Positions 48,939 to 57,562 of a stretch of DNA of 64,000 nucleotides are shown here, piece by piece. The stretch comes from SKLM01 sp964421785 (GTDB lineage Bacteria; Chloroflexota; Anaerolineae; B4-G1). How positions within the stretch are numbered: position 1 is the stretch's first letter; each line of letters starts with the position of its first letter. The notes beneath the pieces were generated by a model. It saw nothing but the letters and a program-made list of their open reading frames with translations, was not told the DNA's origin and did no database searches. Where the stretch lies: the NCBI GenBank assembly GCA_964421785.1, contig CAYQZG010000002.1:1-64000 (forward strand), written 5' to 3'. The position numbers were made by a program, and so were the translations under genes.

Positions 48939-49976
48939 ATGATAATCACTGTAGCAAGCGGCAAGGGGGGCACGGGCAAGACCACAGTGGCGGTTAGCCT
49001 GGCACTTAGCCTGGCATCCTGGGAGGGCGTTCCCGATCCGGTGTTCTTGGATTGTGACGTTGAAGAGCCCAATGCTGCCCTTTTTCTCAATCCCATCATT
49101 CGAGAACGCCGTGAGGTGGGACAGATGATCCCGGCGGTCGACCTTGAGGCGTGTACGCTGTGCGGGCGATGCGCTGAGGTGTGTCAGTTCAACGCCATCG
49201 CTGTGGTGGGGGAGAACGTGCTCGTCTTCCCCGAGCTCTGTCACGGCTGCGGCAGTTGTACCCTCAACTGCCCGGTGGGGGCGATCAGCGAGGTGTTGGA
49301 CGTGATGGGGGTGATTGAACGTGGGTCGGTCGCTGCGCTTGCGGCACTTGGCCGAGCTACGCTCAGCTCGGCGAGCCGCACTACGAACTCCTCTCACGCA
49401 GGTACGTTCGCCGCCGCTGCGCTTAGGGCACCTTCGCCCAGGCACCCAGACGAGATCGCGGGCGATGTCGATGTGGCATCGGGCTCAGATGGGAGCATTG
49501 AGTTCGGTCAGGGCATTCTGAACGTGGGCGAGATGATGTCCCCGCCGGTGATCCGACAATTGAAGCAGTGGGTCATTCCGCCGCGAGGCTTACCGCGCGA
49601 TGAGCGGCCTGTGATCCTAGATGCACCGCCAGGTACCGCCTGTCCGGTGGTAGAGGCCATGGACGGGGCGGATTTCGTTCTGCTGGTCACCGAGCCCACG
49701 CCGTTTGGCCTGCACGATCTGAAGCATACGGTGGAGGTGGCGCGCGACGAGATGGGGCTGCCGGTTGGCGTGGTGATCAACCGAGAGGGGGTGGGGGACC
49801 AAGGCGTCGATGCCTACTGCGAGGCGGAGGGCATTCCCGTCATGATGCGCATTCCCATCGAGCGGAGGATCGCCGAGGCCTACTCGGAGGGGGTTTCGCT
49901 GGTGGAGGCGCTGCCGCGCTACCGTGAACAATTTCGAGAGCTGTATCGAGAGATTGAGGCAGTGGTGCAGGGTTGA
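48939..49976 (+). CDS. MinD/Mrp-type ATPase with ferredoxin insert (ORP-type), carrying repeat insertion
   Basis: A 345-residue P-loop ATPase. ASGKGGTGKTTVAVSLA is the deviant Walker A. CTLCGRCAEVCQFNAI and CHGCGSCTLNCPVGAI bind two [4Fe-4S] clusters in the usual insertion of this subfamily. Residues about 128-170, between the ferredoxin part and SIEFGQGILNVGEMMSPPV, are unlike relatives and are encoded by GTCGCTGCGCTTGCGGC, GCCGCTGCGCTTAGGGC and CCTTCGCCCAGGCACCC, words from repeat families C and A. It works with the next gene, by analogy with DVU2103/2104. Confidence 0.9.
   Translation: MIITVASGKGGTGKTTVAVSLALSLASWEGVPDPVFLDCDVEEPNAALFLNPIIRERREVGQMIPAVDLEACTLCGRCAEVCQFNAIAVVGENVLVFPELCHGCGSCTLNCPVGAISEVLDVMGVIERGSVAALAALGRATLSSASRTTNSSHAGTFAAAALRAPSPRHPDEIAGDVDVASGSDGSIEFGQGILNVGEMMSPPVIRQLKQWVIPPRGLPRDERPVILDAPPGTACPVVEAMDGADFVLLVTEPTPFGLHDLKHTVEVARDEMGLPVGVVINREGVGDQGVDAYCEAEGIPVMMRIPIERRIAEAYSEGVSLVEALPRYREQFRELYREIEAVVQG
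49322..49452. repeat. Repeat-derived insertion within the first MinD-like gene
   Basis: Several GCTGCGCTT(A/G)(G/C)GGC words, GAGCTACGCTCAGCTCGGC and CCTTCGCCCAGGCACC lie in one in-frame run of ~130 bases. Translation gives an Ala/Ser-rich loop absent from the second paralogue at 50027. Confidence 0.75.
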
Positions 49977-50026
49977 CTCTACTGTCCGGTAAGCACTTCC
50001 CTTTGTGGAAAAGGAGAGCTTAACCT

Positions 50027-50938
50027 ATGAAACAACTGGTCATCCTCAGCGGTAAGGGTGGGACGGGCAAGACGACGGTGGCGGCGGCGTTGGCCCACCT
50101 CGGCTCCCAGGAGCTACCCATGGTGTTGGTCGACGCGGACGTCGATGCGGCCAACCTGGAGTTAGTGCTGGATCCGAACAAGCTGGAGGAGCACGACTTC
50201 TGGAGCGGCAAACGGGCCGTGATCGATCCAGAGATCTGCACCGCGTGCGGTGTCTGCGAGACGGTCTGTCGATTTGACGCCATCATCCCCCCCGGTCAGG
50301 CCCCGCTCAGCTACGCCTACCAGGTGGAGGGGCTCTCCTGCGAGGGGTGTGCGGCGTGCTTCTACCAGTGTCCCGAGGACGCCATCCGCATGGAGGAACA
50401 GCTGGCGGGGCGATGGTTCCGCTCGGAGAGCCGCTTTGGTCCTCTCTTCCACGCTCACCTCTTCGCCGGGCAGGAGAACTCGGGCAAGCTGGTCGCGCTG
50501 GTCAAGCAGAAGGGGCGCGATCTGGGGTCCCAGACGGGGGCGAGGCTTATGCTGATGGACGGCCCCCCGGGGATCGGCTGCCCCGTGATCTCGGCGACAA
50601 CGGGTGTCGACATGGCGCTCCTGGTGGTGGAGCCTACAGTTTCCGGCGTGCACGACCTGAAGCGCGTCCTGGGCACCACCGAGCACTTCGGCGTGCCGGC
50701 CTTGGTGGCGATCAACAAGGCCGATTTGAACGTGAAGCGCGCTGATGAGGTAGCGGCCTTCTGTGACGAGCGAAGTGTTGAGCTGGTGGGCAGAATCCCC
50801 TATAATACGGCGGTGACGGAGGCGATGGTGCAAGGTCAGCCAGTAACCGCGTATGTCGCTTCGCTTACTGACGATCCCGTCTCTGAGGCCCTGCGCGGCA
50901 TCTGGGAGCGCGTCAAGGCGCGCCTCGATCTGCGTTAG
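50027..50938 (+). CDS. Second MinD/Mrp-type ATPase with ferredoxin insert (ORP-type)
   Basis: A 303-residue paralogue. LSGKGGTGKTTVAAALA (Walker A), VDADVDAANLELVL (Walker A' region), CTACGVCETVCRFDAI and CEGCAACFYQCPEDAI (two clusters), and DGPPGIGCPVISATTGVD (switch II) are present. The two ATPases probably form a complex with the NifX-like proteins encoded upstream. Near the end, TATGTCGCTTCGCTTACTGA is a family C word encoding YVASLTD. Confidence 0.92.
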   Translation: MKQLVILSGKGGTGKTTVAAALAHLGSQELPMVLVDADVDAANLELVLDPNKLEEHDFWSGKRAVIDPEICTACGVCETVCRFDAIIPPGQAPLSYAYQVEGLSCEGCAACFYQCPEDAIRMEEQLAGRWFRSESRFGPLFHAHLFAGQENSGKLVALVKQKGRDLGSQTGARLMLMDGPPGIGCPVISATTGVDMALLVVEPTVSGVHDLKRVLGTTEHFGVPALVAINKADLNVKRADEVAAFCDERSVELVGRIPYNTAVTEAMVQGQPVTAYVASLTDDPVSEALRGIWERVKARLDLR

Positions 50939-51098
50939 TTTTGGAGGGCCAAGGTGGATTGGTACGGCAAACAAGCTCAATAAGGAGTGTGCAAACTCGG
51001 GTCGACGCAGTCACCCATGAAATGAGCTCGAAGGGGTTTGTTGCCCCTTTATCTGCGTGAAGCCTTAATCTCATGCATATCATCTCAAGGGGGGAACA

Positions 51099-52445
51099 AT
51101 GAACTCAGAGAGTCGGGCCAAAGAGACCACGCTGGACGTACTGGAGGAGGTGTTCGGCGGATTTGAGAGAGTCGACTTCAACGTGCGGCTTTGGGATGGC
51201 ACGATCTGGCCTGCGGACCCCGGGTCGACGCAGTCACCTTCGTTGGCATCTCCCACGTTTACTTTAGTGCTGAATCACCCCGGCGCGCTGCGACAGATGC
51301 TCTTGCCTCCATCGGAGCTGAACCTAGGCGAATCGTACATCTACGGGGATTTCGACGTGGAGGGCGACCTCATCGCCGCCTTCCCTCTGACCGGCGCTTT
51401 CGAGAAGCTCGACCTGGGCCTGGGCGACAAGCTGGGGCTGGCCTGGAAGTTGCGCTCGCTGCCCAAGGAGCGCTCGACCCGAGCTGGGCGCCAGGCCGCC
51501 GATATGAGCGGCGTGACGCACTCACGCCGCCGGGATCGAGAGGCGATCTCCTACCATTACGACGTCTCGAACGATTTCTACGCCCTCTGGCTGGATTGGC
51601 GCATGGTCTATTCCTGTGGGTACTTCACCGATCCTGATCAGGATATCCACACGGCTCAGAGGCAGAAGCTTGACTACATCTGCCGGAAGCTGCGGCTGGA
51701 GCCGGGGGAGCGGCTGCTGGACATCGGGTGCGGCTGGGGCAGTCTGGTGATTCACGCCGCGAAGCATTATGATGTAGAGACACTGGGCATCACGTTGAGC
51801 CAGCCGCAGGTTGAGCTGGCCGAGCGGCGTATTGAGGAGGCGGGTCTGGGCAACCGTTGCCGCGTGGTCTACCAGGACTATCGCGATGTCGACCCGGGCG
51901 AGGAGCCCTTCGATAAGCTGGTCAGCGTTGGTATGTTCGAGCACGTGGGAGAGGCGAAGATGCGCACGTACTTTGAACACGCGTGGGACATTCTACGGCG
52001 AGAAGGACTGTTTCTCAATCATGCTATCGCCCGACCGGGCTGGGAATCGAAGTTGGAGGAATCGGACACATTCAGTAGTAGATACGTCTTCCCGGATGGT
52101 GAACTGATGCCGATCGGCCATTCTCTGCGCATCGCCGAGGATCTAGGCTTCGAGGTGCGGGACGTTGAGTCACTGCGAGAGCACTACGGGCTAACGCTGC
52201 GGCGCTGGGTGCAGCGCCTGGAACAGCGTCACGAAGAGGCCCTGGAACACGTCGATGAGGTGACCTACCGCATCTGGCGACTGTTCATGTCTGGTTCAGC
52301 GCATGGTTTCGAGACAGGACGGCTCAACGTCTATCAATCCTTGCTCGCCAAGCCCGGCCCCGGTGGCACGAGTGGTCTCCCTCTCACCCGCGCAGGCCTG
52401 TATGATGGAGTCTTAACTACGGGTCGACGGGCGGATGCCGCCTAG
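51099..52445 (+). CDS. cfa: Cyclopropane-fatty-acyl-phospholipid synthase family enzyme
   Basis: A 448-residue SAM-dependent methyltransferase. The N-terminal lipid-binding domain covers about 1-140; SYHYDVSNDFYALWLDWRMV, YSCGYF, and LLDIGCGWGSLVIHAAKHY (SAM site) follow, then SVGMFEHVGEAKMRTYFEH and FLNHAI. It adds a methylene to unsaturated lipid chains. DPGSTQSPS (residues 42-50) is encoded by a family B repeat, and the tail TTGRRADAA by a family A-like element with the stop codon. Confidence 0.9.
   Translation: MNSESRAKETTLDVLEEVFGGFERVDFNVRLWDGTIWPADPGSTQSPSLASPTFTLVLNHPGALRQMLLPPSELNLGESYIYGDFDVEGDLIAAFPLTGAFEKLDLGLGDKLGLAWKLRSLPKERSTRAGRQAADMSGVTHSRRRDREAISYHYDVSNDFYALWLDWRMVYSCGYFTDPDQDIHTAQRQKLDYICRKLRLEPGERLLDIGCGWGSLVIHAAKHYDVETLGITLSQPQVELAERRIEEAGLGNRCRVVYQDYRDVDPGEEPFDKLVSVGMFEHVGEAKMRTYFEHAWDILRREGLFLNHAIARPGWESKLEESDTFSSRYVFPDGELMPIGHSLRIAEDLGFEVRDVESLREHYGLTLRRWVQRLEQRHEEALEHVDEVTYRIWRLFMSGSAHGFETGRLNVYQSLLAKPGPGGTSGLPLTRAGLYDGVLTTGRRADAA
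51222..51239. repeat. Family B repeat inside cfa
   Basis: GGGTCGACGCAGTCACCT lies in frame near codons 42-47 of cfa and encodes GSTQSP. Another copy lies upstream of the gene at 50999-51016. Confidence 0.88.
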
Positions 52446-52614
52446 GCACCGGGTCGACGCAGTCACCTTAGGGGTATTGACGTCCTGAGCGGGATGCACA
52501 GCGCTCCGGTGCGGTCAGCTTGCGCCCTCAGTCGGTTGCATTACAATAGGTCGACGGGCGGAAGCCGCCTAGGCACCGGGTCGACGGGCGATATCGCCCA
52601 GGCACCTTCGCCCA
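52421..52614. repeat. Cluster of family A and B elements at the cfa end and before the MalT-like gene
   Basis: GGGTCGACGGGCGGATGCCG, a B word at 52451-52467, then GGTCGACGGGCGGAAGCCGC and a full family A element (GGGCGATATCGCCC at about 52586-52599). The first part is coding for the cfa tail; the rest is intergenic. Confidence 0.88.
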
Positions 52615-52659
52615 CGCTTTTCTTGTCGCTACGCTGTTCTTCGTTAGGGGCAGTCACCT

Positions 52660-55600
52660 ATGTATCGAGAGGATTTGGTTGTTCGAACGAAGCTGATGCC
52701 CCCGCGTCTTCACAAGCACACGCTTGATCGGCCTCGTGTAACTCGACGGCTTTTGGAGGCGCTGGACTACCGCGTCACCATCGTGCAGGCTGGAACCGGT
52801 TATGGGAAGAGCACGGCGCTGGCGGCTGCCGCTTCGCTTCTCGCAGATCGTGGATATCCCATGGCCTGGTACCATCTCGATGCCCAGGATACCGACTCGT
52901 TGGTTTTCCTCCTTCATCTGCTGAACAGTTTTCGTCTCGCGCTGCCGGATATGTCCGAGAGGGCACTAGCGGCGCTGGAGGGGGGGCAAGGTGCGTCGCA
53001 CGCGGCTGGGCTGCGCTCAGCTTGGAACGTGCAACACACCGTTGGTCAGGGTAGCCCTCTGCCGTGGAAGACCGTTGTAGGCATACTCGTCAACGAGTTA
53101 GTCGAGTGCGCTACTGGCCCGATGCTTCTTCTGGTTGATGATGTTCATCTTCTGAACCAAGCATCCGGGTCGCGGGCGAAGGGTCGACGGGCGATATCGC
53201 CCAGGCACCTTCGCCCACGCGGCGATTTCACCCAGGCACCTGAACCGCTTCTTGTTCTGGACTGGCTCATCGGACGTGCGCCTCCTGACTTGCACGTGCT
53301 TCTCTCCACGCGTTACCCGCTCCAGCTCCCCAACGCCATTACCTGGCGGGTAAGAGGCGAGCTATTGGAGATTGGGCAGAGGGTGCTTGCCTTCACACCC
53401 TCGGAAGTAGCCTCGCTTTTTCGCGACCAATATAGGGTGTTCCTAACCCCAGAAGAGGTAGACAAGCTCACGGCTGAGACAGAGGGATGGGCTATTGCTC
53501 TCCAACTGGTTTGGCAGGGTTTGCGATCTGGCTTGGCCTCCAATCTCCCCCAGGCTCTGCGGCGGCTGTCGGGCTCCGATGGAGAAGGGGAGGGGCAGGG
53601 GAGCAGGGGAGCGGAGGATCAGGGGGGCGGAGGAGCGGTCGCTTCGCTTAGAGAGGATTTCTTCACCTTTCTCGCAGTGGAGGTGCTTGAGCAGCAGCCC
53701 CCTGACGTTCAGGAGTTCCTTGGGGTGACGGCTGTGCTACGACGGATGACGCCGGCGATCTGCGACTGCTTGCGGAATGGGAACCAGGGCGCAGGGGAGC
53801 AAGGGGGCGGAGGAGCGGGGGAGCAGGGGAGCAGGGAGGCGGAGGAGCGGGGGAGCGGAGATGTTGGGTCCAGTAGTGAACAGATGCTGAACTATCTGCT
53901 GGAGCGTGGTCTATTTATGGTCGATGTGGGGGAGGATGCCCGTTTGGGACGGCTGGTGCGGTATCACCATCTTTTCCGCGACTTTCTCTGCCATCGGCTC
54001 GATCCGGCCCAGGCCCGAGCGCTGCACAGGAGAGCAGCGGTATGCTGTCAGCGACATGGGGCGGAGGAAGAGGCTATTCATCACCTGTTGGAAGCAGAGG
54101 CCTTCGACGAGGCGGCCAGCGCCCTCGTCGATATGGGGCGTGAGATGGTGCGGGCAGGTCGCCTGGACATGCTGAACGGATGGATTGGAGGCCTGCCACC
54201 CGAGGTTCTGGAGGCCCACCCTTGTCTCATGGTCTACCTGGGTGACATCGCACGGCTACATAGCCGGTTCGACGAGGCGTTGGGTTGGTACGGTCAGGCG
54301 GAGGATCGATGCCGGGTTATGGGAGACGCGCGCGGGATGGGCCGCGCGTTGCGTGGTCAGGCACGGGTCTACCTGGACACGGTGAATCCCAGCCAGGCGG
54401 AGCATCTGCTTCAGGAGGCCTTGAAGCTGTCCGATGGTCAAGAGGACCGGGAGACCCGGGCTCGTCTCCTTGAGCTATTGGCGGAGAACCAGCTTAACCT
54501 GGGACACGCCGAGGAGGCAGAGCGTCTTCGGCATGAGGCACGCACGCTTCGCGAGGAGGGTCCCGGTGAGGCGGAGCTGGCTACGCGCGTTCTCCTGCGC
54601 ACGGGTCAGCTCGATAAGGCGAGTCTCTTGTTGGCGGAGCAGGCAGAGATCGAGGATCGAGATCCAGTCCTGCGACCGCGTGCCCACAGGGAGACGGTTC
54701 TTTTGCTCTCTTTCACGCTTGCGTTGCAGGGAAAGGGGCGAGAGGCGCATCGATTGGCGATTGAGGGCACGGAACGTGGGCGTGCTCTCGATTCCCCCTT
54801 CGTCACCGCTGTTGGCTACATGCGTCAAGGTCATGCCTGCCTGCTGCGCGAGGGCGGCGAGGGTGGGCTACAGGGATACCGAGAGGCTTGCCGTTGCTAC
54901 CAGAAAGCTATTGCTCTTGGCGACACATTGGCGGTGCCCCGACTCAAGGTGGAGGCTTTCTTTGGTCTTTGCCGGGCACACGGGTTCCGAGGGGATATCG
55001 AGGCAGCTGAGGCGGTTGCAAGGCAAGGCATCGATATCGCTGAGAAGGCTGGAGATGAGTGGATCGCTGCCCTTATCTACGTCAGCATGGGCGCGTCGTA
55101 CGTGCTTGCTGGTCGGCACGAGGACGCTCTCGAATGGCTGGCCCACGCTGGGATCGCCTTCCGAGAGTGTGGGGACACCTTCGGCGAGGCTCTCGTGCGC
55201 CTTTGGCAGTCTCTGATCTGGCTAGAAACTGAGGATACGGCCCGGTTAGAGCGCGCGGTAGAGGACTTCCTAGGCCTTGTCCGGGAGCACGGCTATGAAT
55301 TCCTCTTCGAGCGCAAGACGCTGCTGGGCCTCCCAAATCCCCGCAGAATGGTCCCGCTGTTGCTCTTCGCTCGAGATGTGGGGTCGATGGGCGATCGGGT
55401 CGACGGGCGATATCGCCCGGGCACCTTCGCCCAGGCACCTAGGCAGAGAACGTACGCCCGGCGCCTCCTGGCGCGAATGGGGCTGGCTGGGTCGAAGACT
55501 CATCCTGGCTATCAGCTGCGTATTCAGACCCTGGGCTCGTTCCGGGTCTGGAGAGGGGTGCAGGAAGTCACTCCCGACGAGTGGCGTCGGGAGAAGGCCC

Positions 55601-56334
55601 GGCGCATCCTGCAGGTGTTGCTGACATATCGAGGAAGGCTACTGCATCGCGACCAGATTGTGGAGATGTTGTGGCCTAAGTCCGATCCCGAGACGGGACA
55701 GCGGAACTTCAATGTGGCTCTCAGCACATTGCGTCGCATATTGGAGCCTAATCGGGAACCGCGTTCGCCCTCAGCCTATATTGTGCGCGATGGCACACTC
55801 TATGGATTGCGACCGGGAGCTGACCTCTGGTTGGATGCCGTACATTTCGAGTGCTTGATCGAGGAGGGCGATAAGCTCTTCTCCGATGATGCCGCTTCGC
55901 TAACTTATCCTACCGCTGCACTCACAGCGGATTCCGCTTCGCTTAAGGCGATAGACTGCTACCGCGAGGCATTGGACTGCTATCAGGGGGAGTATCTCCA
56001 AGAATGCCTTTATCAGGATTGGTGTAGCGAAGAGAGAGAGCGTCTGCTTGCCCTATTCTTGCGCACGGCGGATCGTATGAGTCGGATCGTCGCCGGGCGC
56101 GAGGAGTGGGAGGAGACGATCAATATCTGTCGCTCTATACTGACCCGCGATAACTGCTGGGAGCAAGCCTATCGCTTGATGATGACTGCCTACGCCCAAC
56201 TAGGTAATCGGACGCAGTCCCTGCGTGTTTATCGGTGTTGCGAGCGATGCCTGCGTGAAGAGTTGGATGTCGAGCCGTCCCTTGCTACCCGGCGTCTTTA
56301 TGCGTCGATTGAAGAGACTGAAGACCTGAGGTAA
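52660..56334 (+). CDS. MalT/LuxR-type signalling ATPase with C-terminal BTAD domain
   Basis: A 1224-residue STAND regulator. QAGTGYGKSTALAAAAS (about 45-60) is the Walker A and LLLVDDVHLL Walker B. TPR-like helices span about 440-900. The C-terminal SARP part has LQIRTLGSFRVWRGVQEVTP, an OmpR-like winged helix with FNVALSTLRRILEP, and a BTAD region to the end. Inserts absent from relatives lie at about 109-127, 170-194, 306-330, 374-404, 908-927 and 1078-1098, all encoded by dispersed repeats or by GGGGAGCAGGGGAGC-type tracts. Its targets are unknown; it may control the PHA genes downstream. Confidence 0.88.
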   Translation: MYREDLVVRTKLMPPRLHKHTLDRPRVTRRLLEALDYRVTIVQAGTGYGKSTALAAAASLLADRGYPMAWYHLDAQDTDSLVFLLHLLNSFRLALPDMSERALAALEGGQGASHAAGLRSAWNVQHTVGQGSPLPWKTVVGILVNELVECATGPMLLLVDDVHLLNQASGSRAKGRRAISPRHLRPRGDFTQAPEPLLVLDWLIGRAPPDLHVLLSTRYPLQLPNAITWRVRGELLEIGQRVLAFTPSEVASLFRDQYRVFLTPEEVDKLTAETEGWAIALQLVWQGLRSGLASNLPQALRRLSGSDGEGEGQGSRGAEDQGGGGAVASLREDFFTFLAVEVLEQQPPDVQEFLGVTAVLRRMTPAICDCLRNGNQGAGEQGGGGAGEQGSREAEERGSGDVGSSSEQMLNYLLERGLFMVDVGEDARLGRLVRYHHLFRDFLCHRLDPAQARALHRRAAVCCQRHGAEEEAIHHLLEAEAFDEAASALVDMGREMVRAGRLDMLNGWIGGLPPEVLEAHPCLMVYLGDIARLHSRFDEALGWYGQAEDRCRVMGDARGMGRALRGQARVYLDTVNPSQAEHLLQEALKLSDGQEDRETRARLLELLAENQLNLGHAEEAERLRHEARTLREEGPGEAELATRVLLRTGQLDKASLLLAEQAEIEDRDPVLRPRAHRETVLLLSFTLALQGKGREAHRLAIEGTERGRALDSPFVTAVGYMRQGHACLLREGGEGGLQGYREACRCYQKAIALGDTLAVPRLKVEAFFGLCRAHGFRGDIEAAEAVARQGIDIAEKAGDEWIAALIYVSMGASYVLAGRHEDALEWLAHAGIAFRECGDTFGEALVRLWQSLIWLETEDTARLERAVEDFLGLVREHGYEFLFERKTLLGLPNPRRMVPLLLFARDVGSMGDRVDGRYRPGTFAQAPRQRTYARRLLARMGLAGSKTHPGYQLRIQTLGSFRVWRGVQEVTPDEWRREKARRILQVLLTYRGRLLHRDQIVEMLWPKSDPETGQRNFNVALSTLRRILEPNREPRSPSAYIVRDGTLYGLRPGADLWLDAVHFECLIEEGDKLFSDDAASLTYPTAALTADSASLKAIDCYREALDCYQGEYLQECLYQDWCSEERERLLALFLRTADRMSRIVAGREEWEETINICRSILTRDNCWEQAYRLMMTAYAQLGNRTQSLRVYRCCERCLREELDVEPSLATRRLYASIEETEDLR
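52986..53040. repeat. Family E repeat inside the MalT-like gene
   Basis: GGTGCGTCGCAC and GTGCAACACACC arms flank GGCTGGGCTGCGCTCAGCTT, in frame. It encodes GASHAAGLRSAWNVQHTVG. Confidence 0.82.
53167..53241. repeat. Family A repeat inside the MalT-like gene (75 bases, in frame)
   Basis: GGGTCGCGGGCGAAGGGTCG, then GGGCGATATCGCCCAGGCACC and TTCGCCCACGCGGCGATTTC, CCAGGCACCT. The 75 bases encode GRRAISPRHLRP-type sequence between SGSRAK and EPLLVLDWLIG. Confidence 0.88.
53575..53870. repeat. Two GGGGAGCAGGGGAGC-type purine tracts within the MalT-like gene
   Basis: 53575-53636 and 53779-53868 consist of GGGGAGCAGGGGAGCGGAGG-like repeats coding for Gly/Glu-rich linkers (GSRGAEDQGGGG and GEQGGGGAGEQGSREAEERG). 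Similar tracts are widespread in cyanobacterial and Chloroflexota intergenic DNA. Here both are in frame. Confidence 0.82.
55381..55440. repeat. Family A repeat inside the MalT-like gene (60 bases, second frame)
   Basis: GGGTCGATGGGCGATC then GGGTCGACGGGCGATATCGC, CCGGGCACCTTCGCCCAGGC. It encodes RVDGRYRPGTFAQAP, a different frame from the copy at 53167. Confidence 0.9.
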
Positions 56335-56336
56335 TG

Positions 56337-56492
56337 CGTGAAACGTAAAGCGTAAAACCTAAAGCGGTCTTTGCGCGTCCATCGAAGAGACTGAAGACCT
56401 GACTACATGCGATAGGGCGACGTCTTAGGCCGCTACGCTTCCAAGCTTCGCACGCTTGGCGATTGGCTGGGCTGGGCCAGCTTGTCGATAGG
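56337..56492. repeat. Repeat block between the MalT-like and hydrolase genes
   Basis: ACGTAAAGCGTAAAACCTAAAGC (as overlapping words ACGTAAAGCGTAAAACC) is followed by a second copy of the 3' end of the upstream gene (CCATCGAAGAGACTGAAGACCTGA, near 56380-56401) and a family D/C block (AGGCCGCTACGCTTCCAAGC ... TTGGCGATTGGCTGGGC). The duplicated gene end suggests insertion with target duplication. Confidence 0.75.
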
Positions 56493-56497
56493 TCTGT

Positions 56498-57448
56498 ATG
56501 CCTTTCGTTCGCACCACCGAGTTGGATATACACTACGAGTCGGCTGGCAGCGGCGATACCGTCCTGGTTTTGCTGCACGGTAATCTTGCTTCTTGGCGCT
56601 GGTGGCAGCCCATCCTAGATCGTCTTCCGGCGGGACACCGGGCCTATGCCCCAGATCTGCGCGGCTTCGGCGAGACCAGGCGGCGCCGAGGTGGCTATTC
56701 AATTCATTCCCTGGCGGAGGACTTGTACGAATTTGTGGCCCCACTGGGACTTCCAGCCTTTCATCTAGTGGGCCACTCACTAGGTGGTGTTGCAGCTCTT
56801 CAATTCACGCTTGACCATCAGGAACGGGTCCGAAGCTTGACCCTCGTGGCCCCCGCCCCGGCGGGAGGCCTCTCCTTAGTCCGTGGCAAAGGCCGTGGGG
56901 CACGCTGGCTGCGCCGTCTGTCGGCACTGCCGCGCGATGTGTCTTTGACCGGGCTGGATCTCCTGTACCGGCTCGGCGCCACGATCCCCGGGGTCACGCC
57001 GCTTCAGTCGTTTCGCTTACGGCGATCTGACTCAGGCGCTGACGAGACACCGCCGATGTCGATGCCTTCGCTTCCAAGCTCGCTGCACTCCCCTCGGCCG
57101 CTGGTTCGCAAGGCCCTGGCCGGGGCGATGGCCTCTTTGCCACGAGATGACGCTTTCGAGGCGCTGGTCAGGGACGTTGAGCGCGTGCCGCCACGGGTGG
57201 TGCAGGCTTATGCGCGCGCCCTTGATGAGTGGAACGTCGAGGATGAGCTCGGTCGGGTCACCGTCCCAGTGCTCATTCTCTGGGGCAGGAAGGATTTTTT
57301 GATTCCCTATGCTGGCCTCAAGCGCACTGCGAGCAATCTTCCACAAGGGCAGTTGGTCACGTGGCCCGATGTGGGTCACGTTCCACAGCTCGAGCAGCCG
57401 GAACGCTTTATCCGGCTGCTGAAGATGTTCACTGCTTCCCCGTTGTAA
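56498..57448 (+). CDS. Alpha/beta hydrolase
   Basis: A 316-residue protein. LLHGNLASWRWWQPI is the oxyanion HG motif, LVGHSLGGVAALQF holds the nucleophile Ser, LILWGRKDFLIP the Asp and GHVPQLEQPERF the His. Residues about 168-198, in the cap, include FRLRRSDSGADET and SMPSLPSSLHSP, encoded by TTTCGCTTACGGCGA and CGCTTCCAAGCTCGCTGCA repeat words. It opens the PHA region, so a depolymerase- or thioesterase-like role is possible but unproven. Confidence 0.88.
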   Translation: MPFVRTTELDIHYESAGSGDTVLVLLHGNLASWRWWQPILDRLPAGHRAYAPDLRGFGETRRRRGGYSIHSLAEDLYEFVAPLGLPAFHLVGHSLGGVAALQFTLDHQERVRSLTLVAPAPAGGLSLVRGKGRGARWLRRLSALPRDVSLTGLDLLYRLGATIPGVTPLQSFRLRRSDSGADETPPMSMPSLPSSLHSPRPLVRKALAGAMASLPRDDAFEALVRDVERVPPRVVQAYARALDEWNVEDELGRVTVPVLILWGRKDFLIPYAGLKRTASNLPQGQLVTWPDVGHVPQLEQPERFIRLLKMFTASPL

Positions 57449-57562
57449 CTCGCTGGTAAGAACGTTGTGTTATGATATCTGTCGCTGGTTGGTGCGAGCC
57501 GTCAGCCCGGGTATCGCTGCGCATGGTGTAGCCACCTACAAACCCCGAAGGAGGATCGAGCG

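Noticed and set aside
43737..50938. Nitrogen fixation cluster
   Set aside because: NifX-like and NifU-like proteins are present but no nifHDK, nifB, nifE or nifN. The pairing with ferredoxin-bearing MinD ATPases points to the ORP type.
52421..53241. CRISPR array
   Set aside because: Repeats are scattered, of variable length and arrangement, partly coding, and without regular unique spacers or cas genes.
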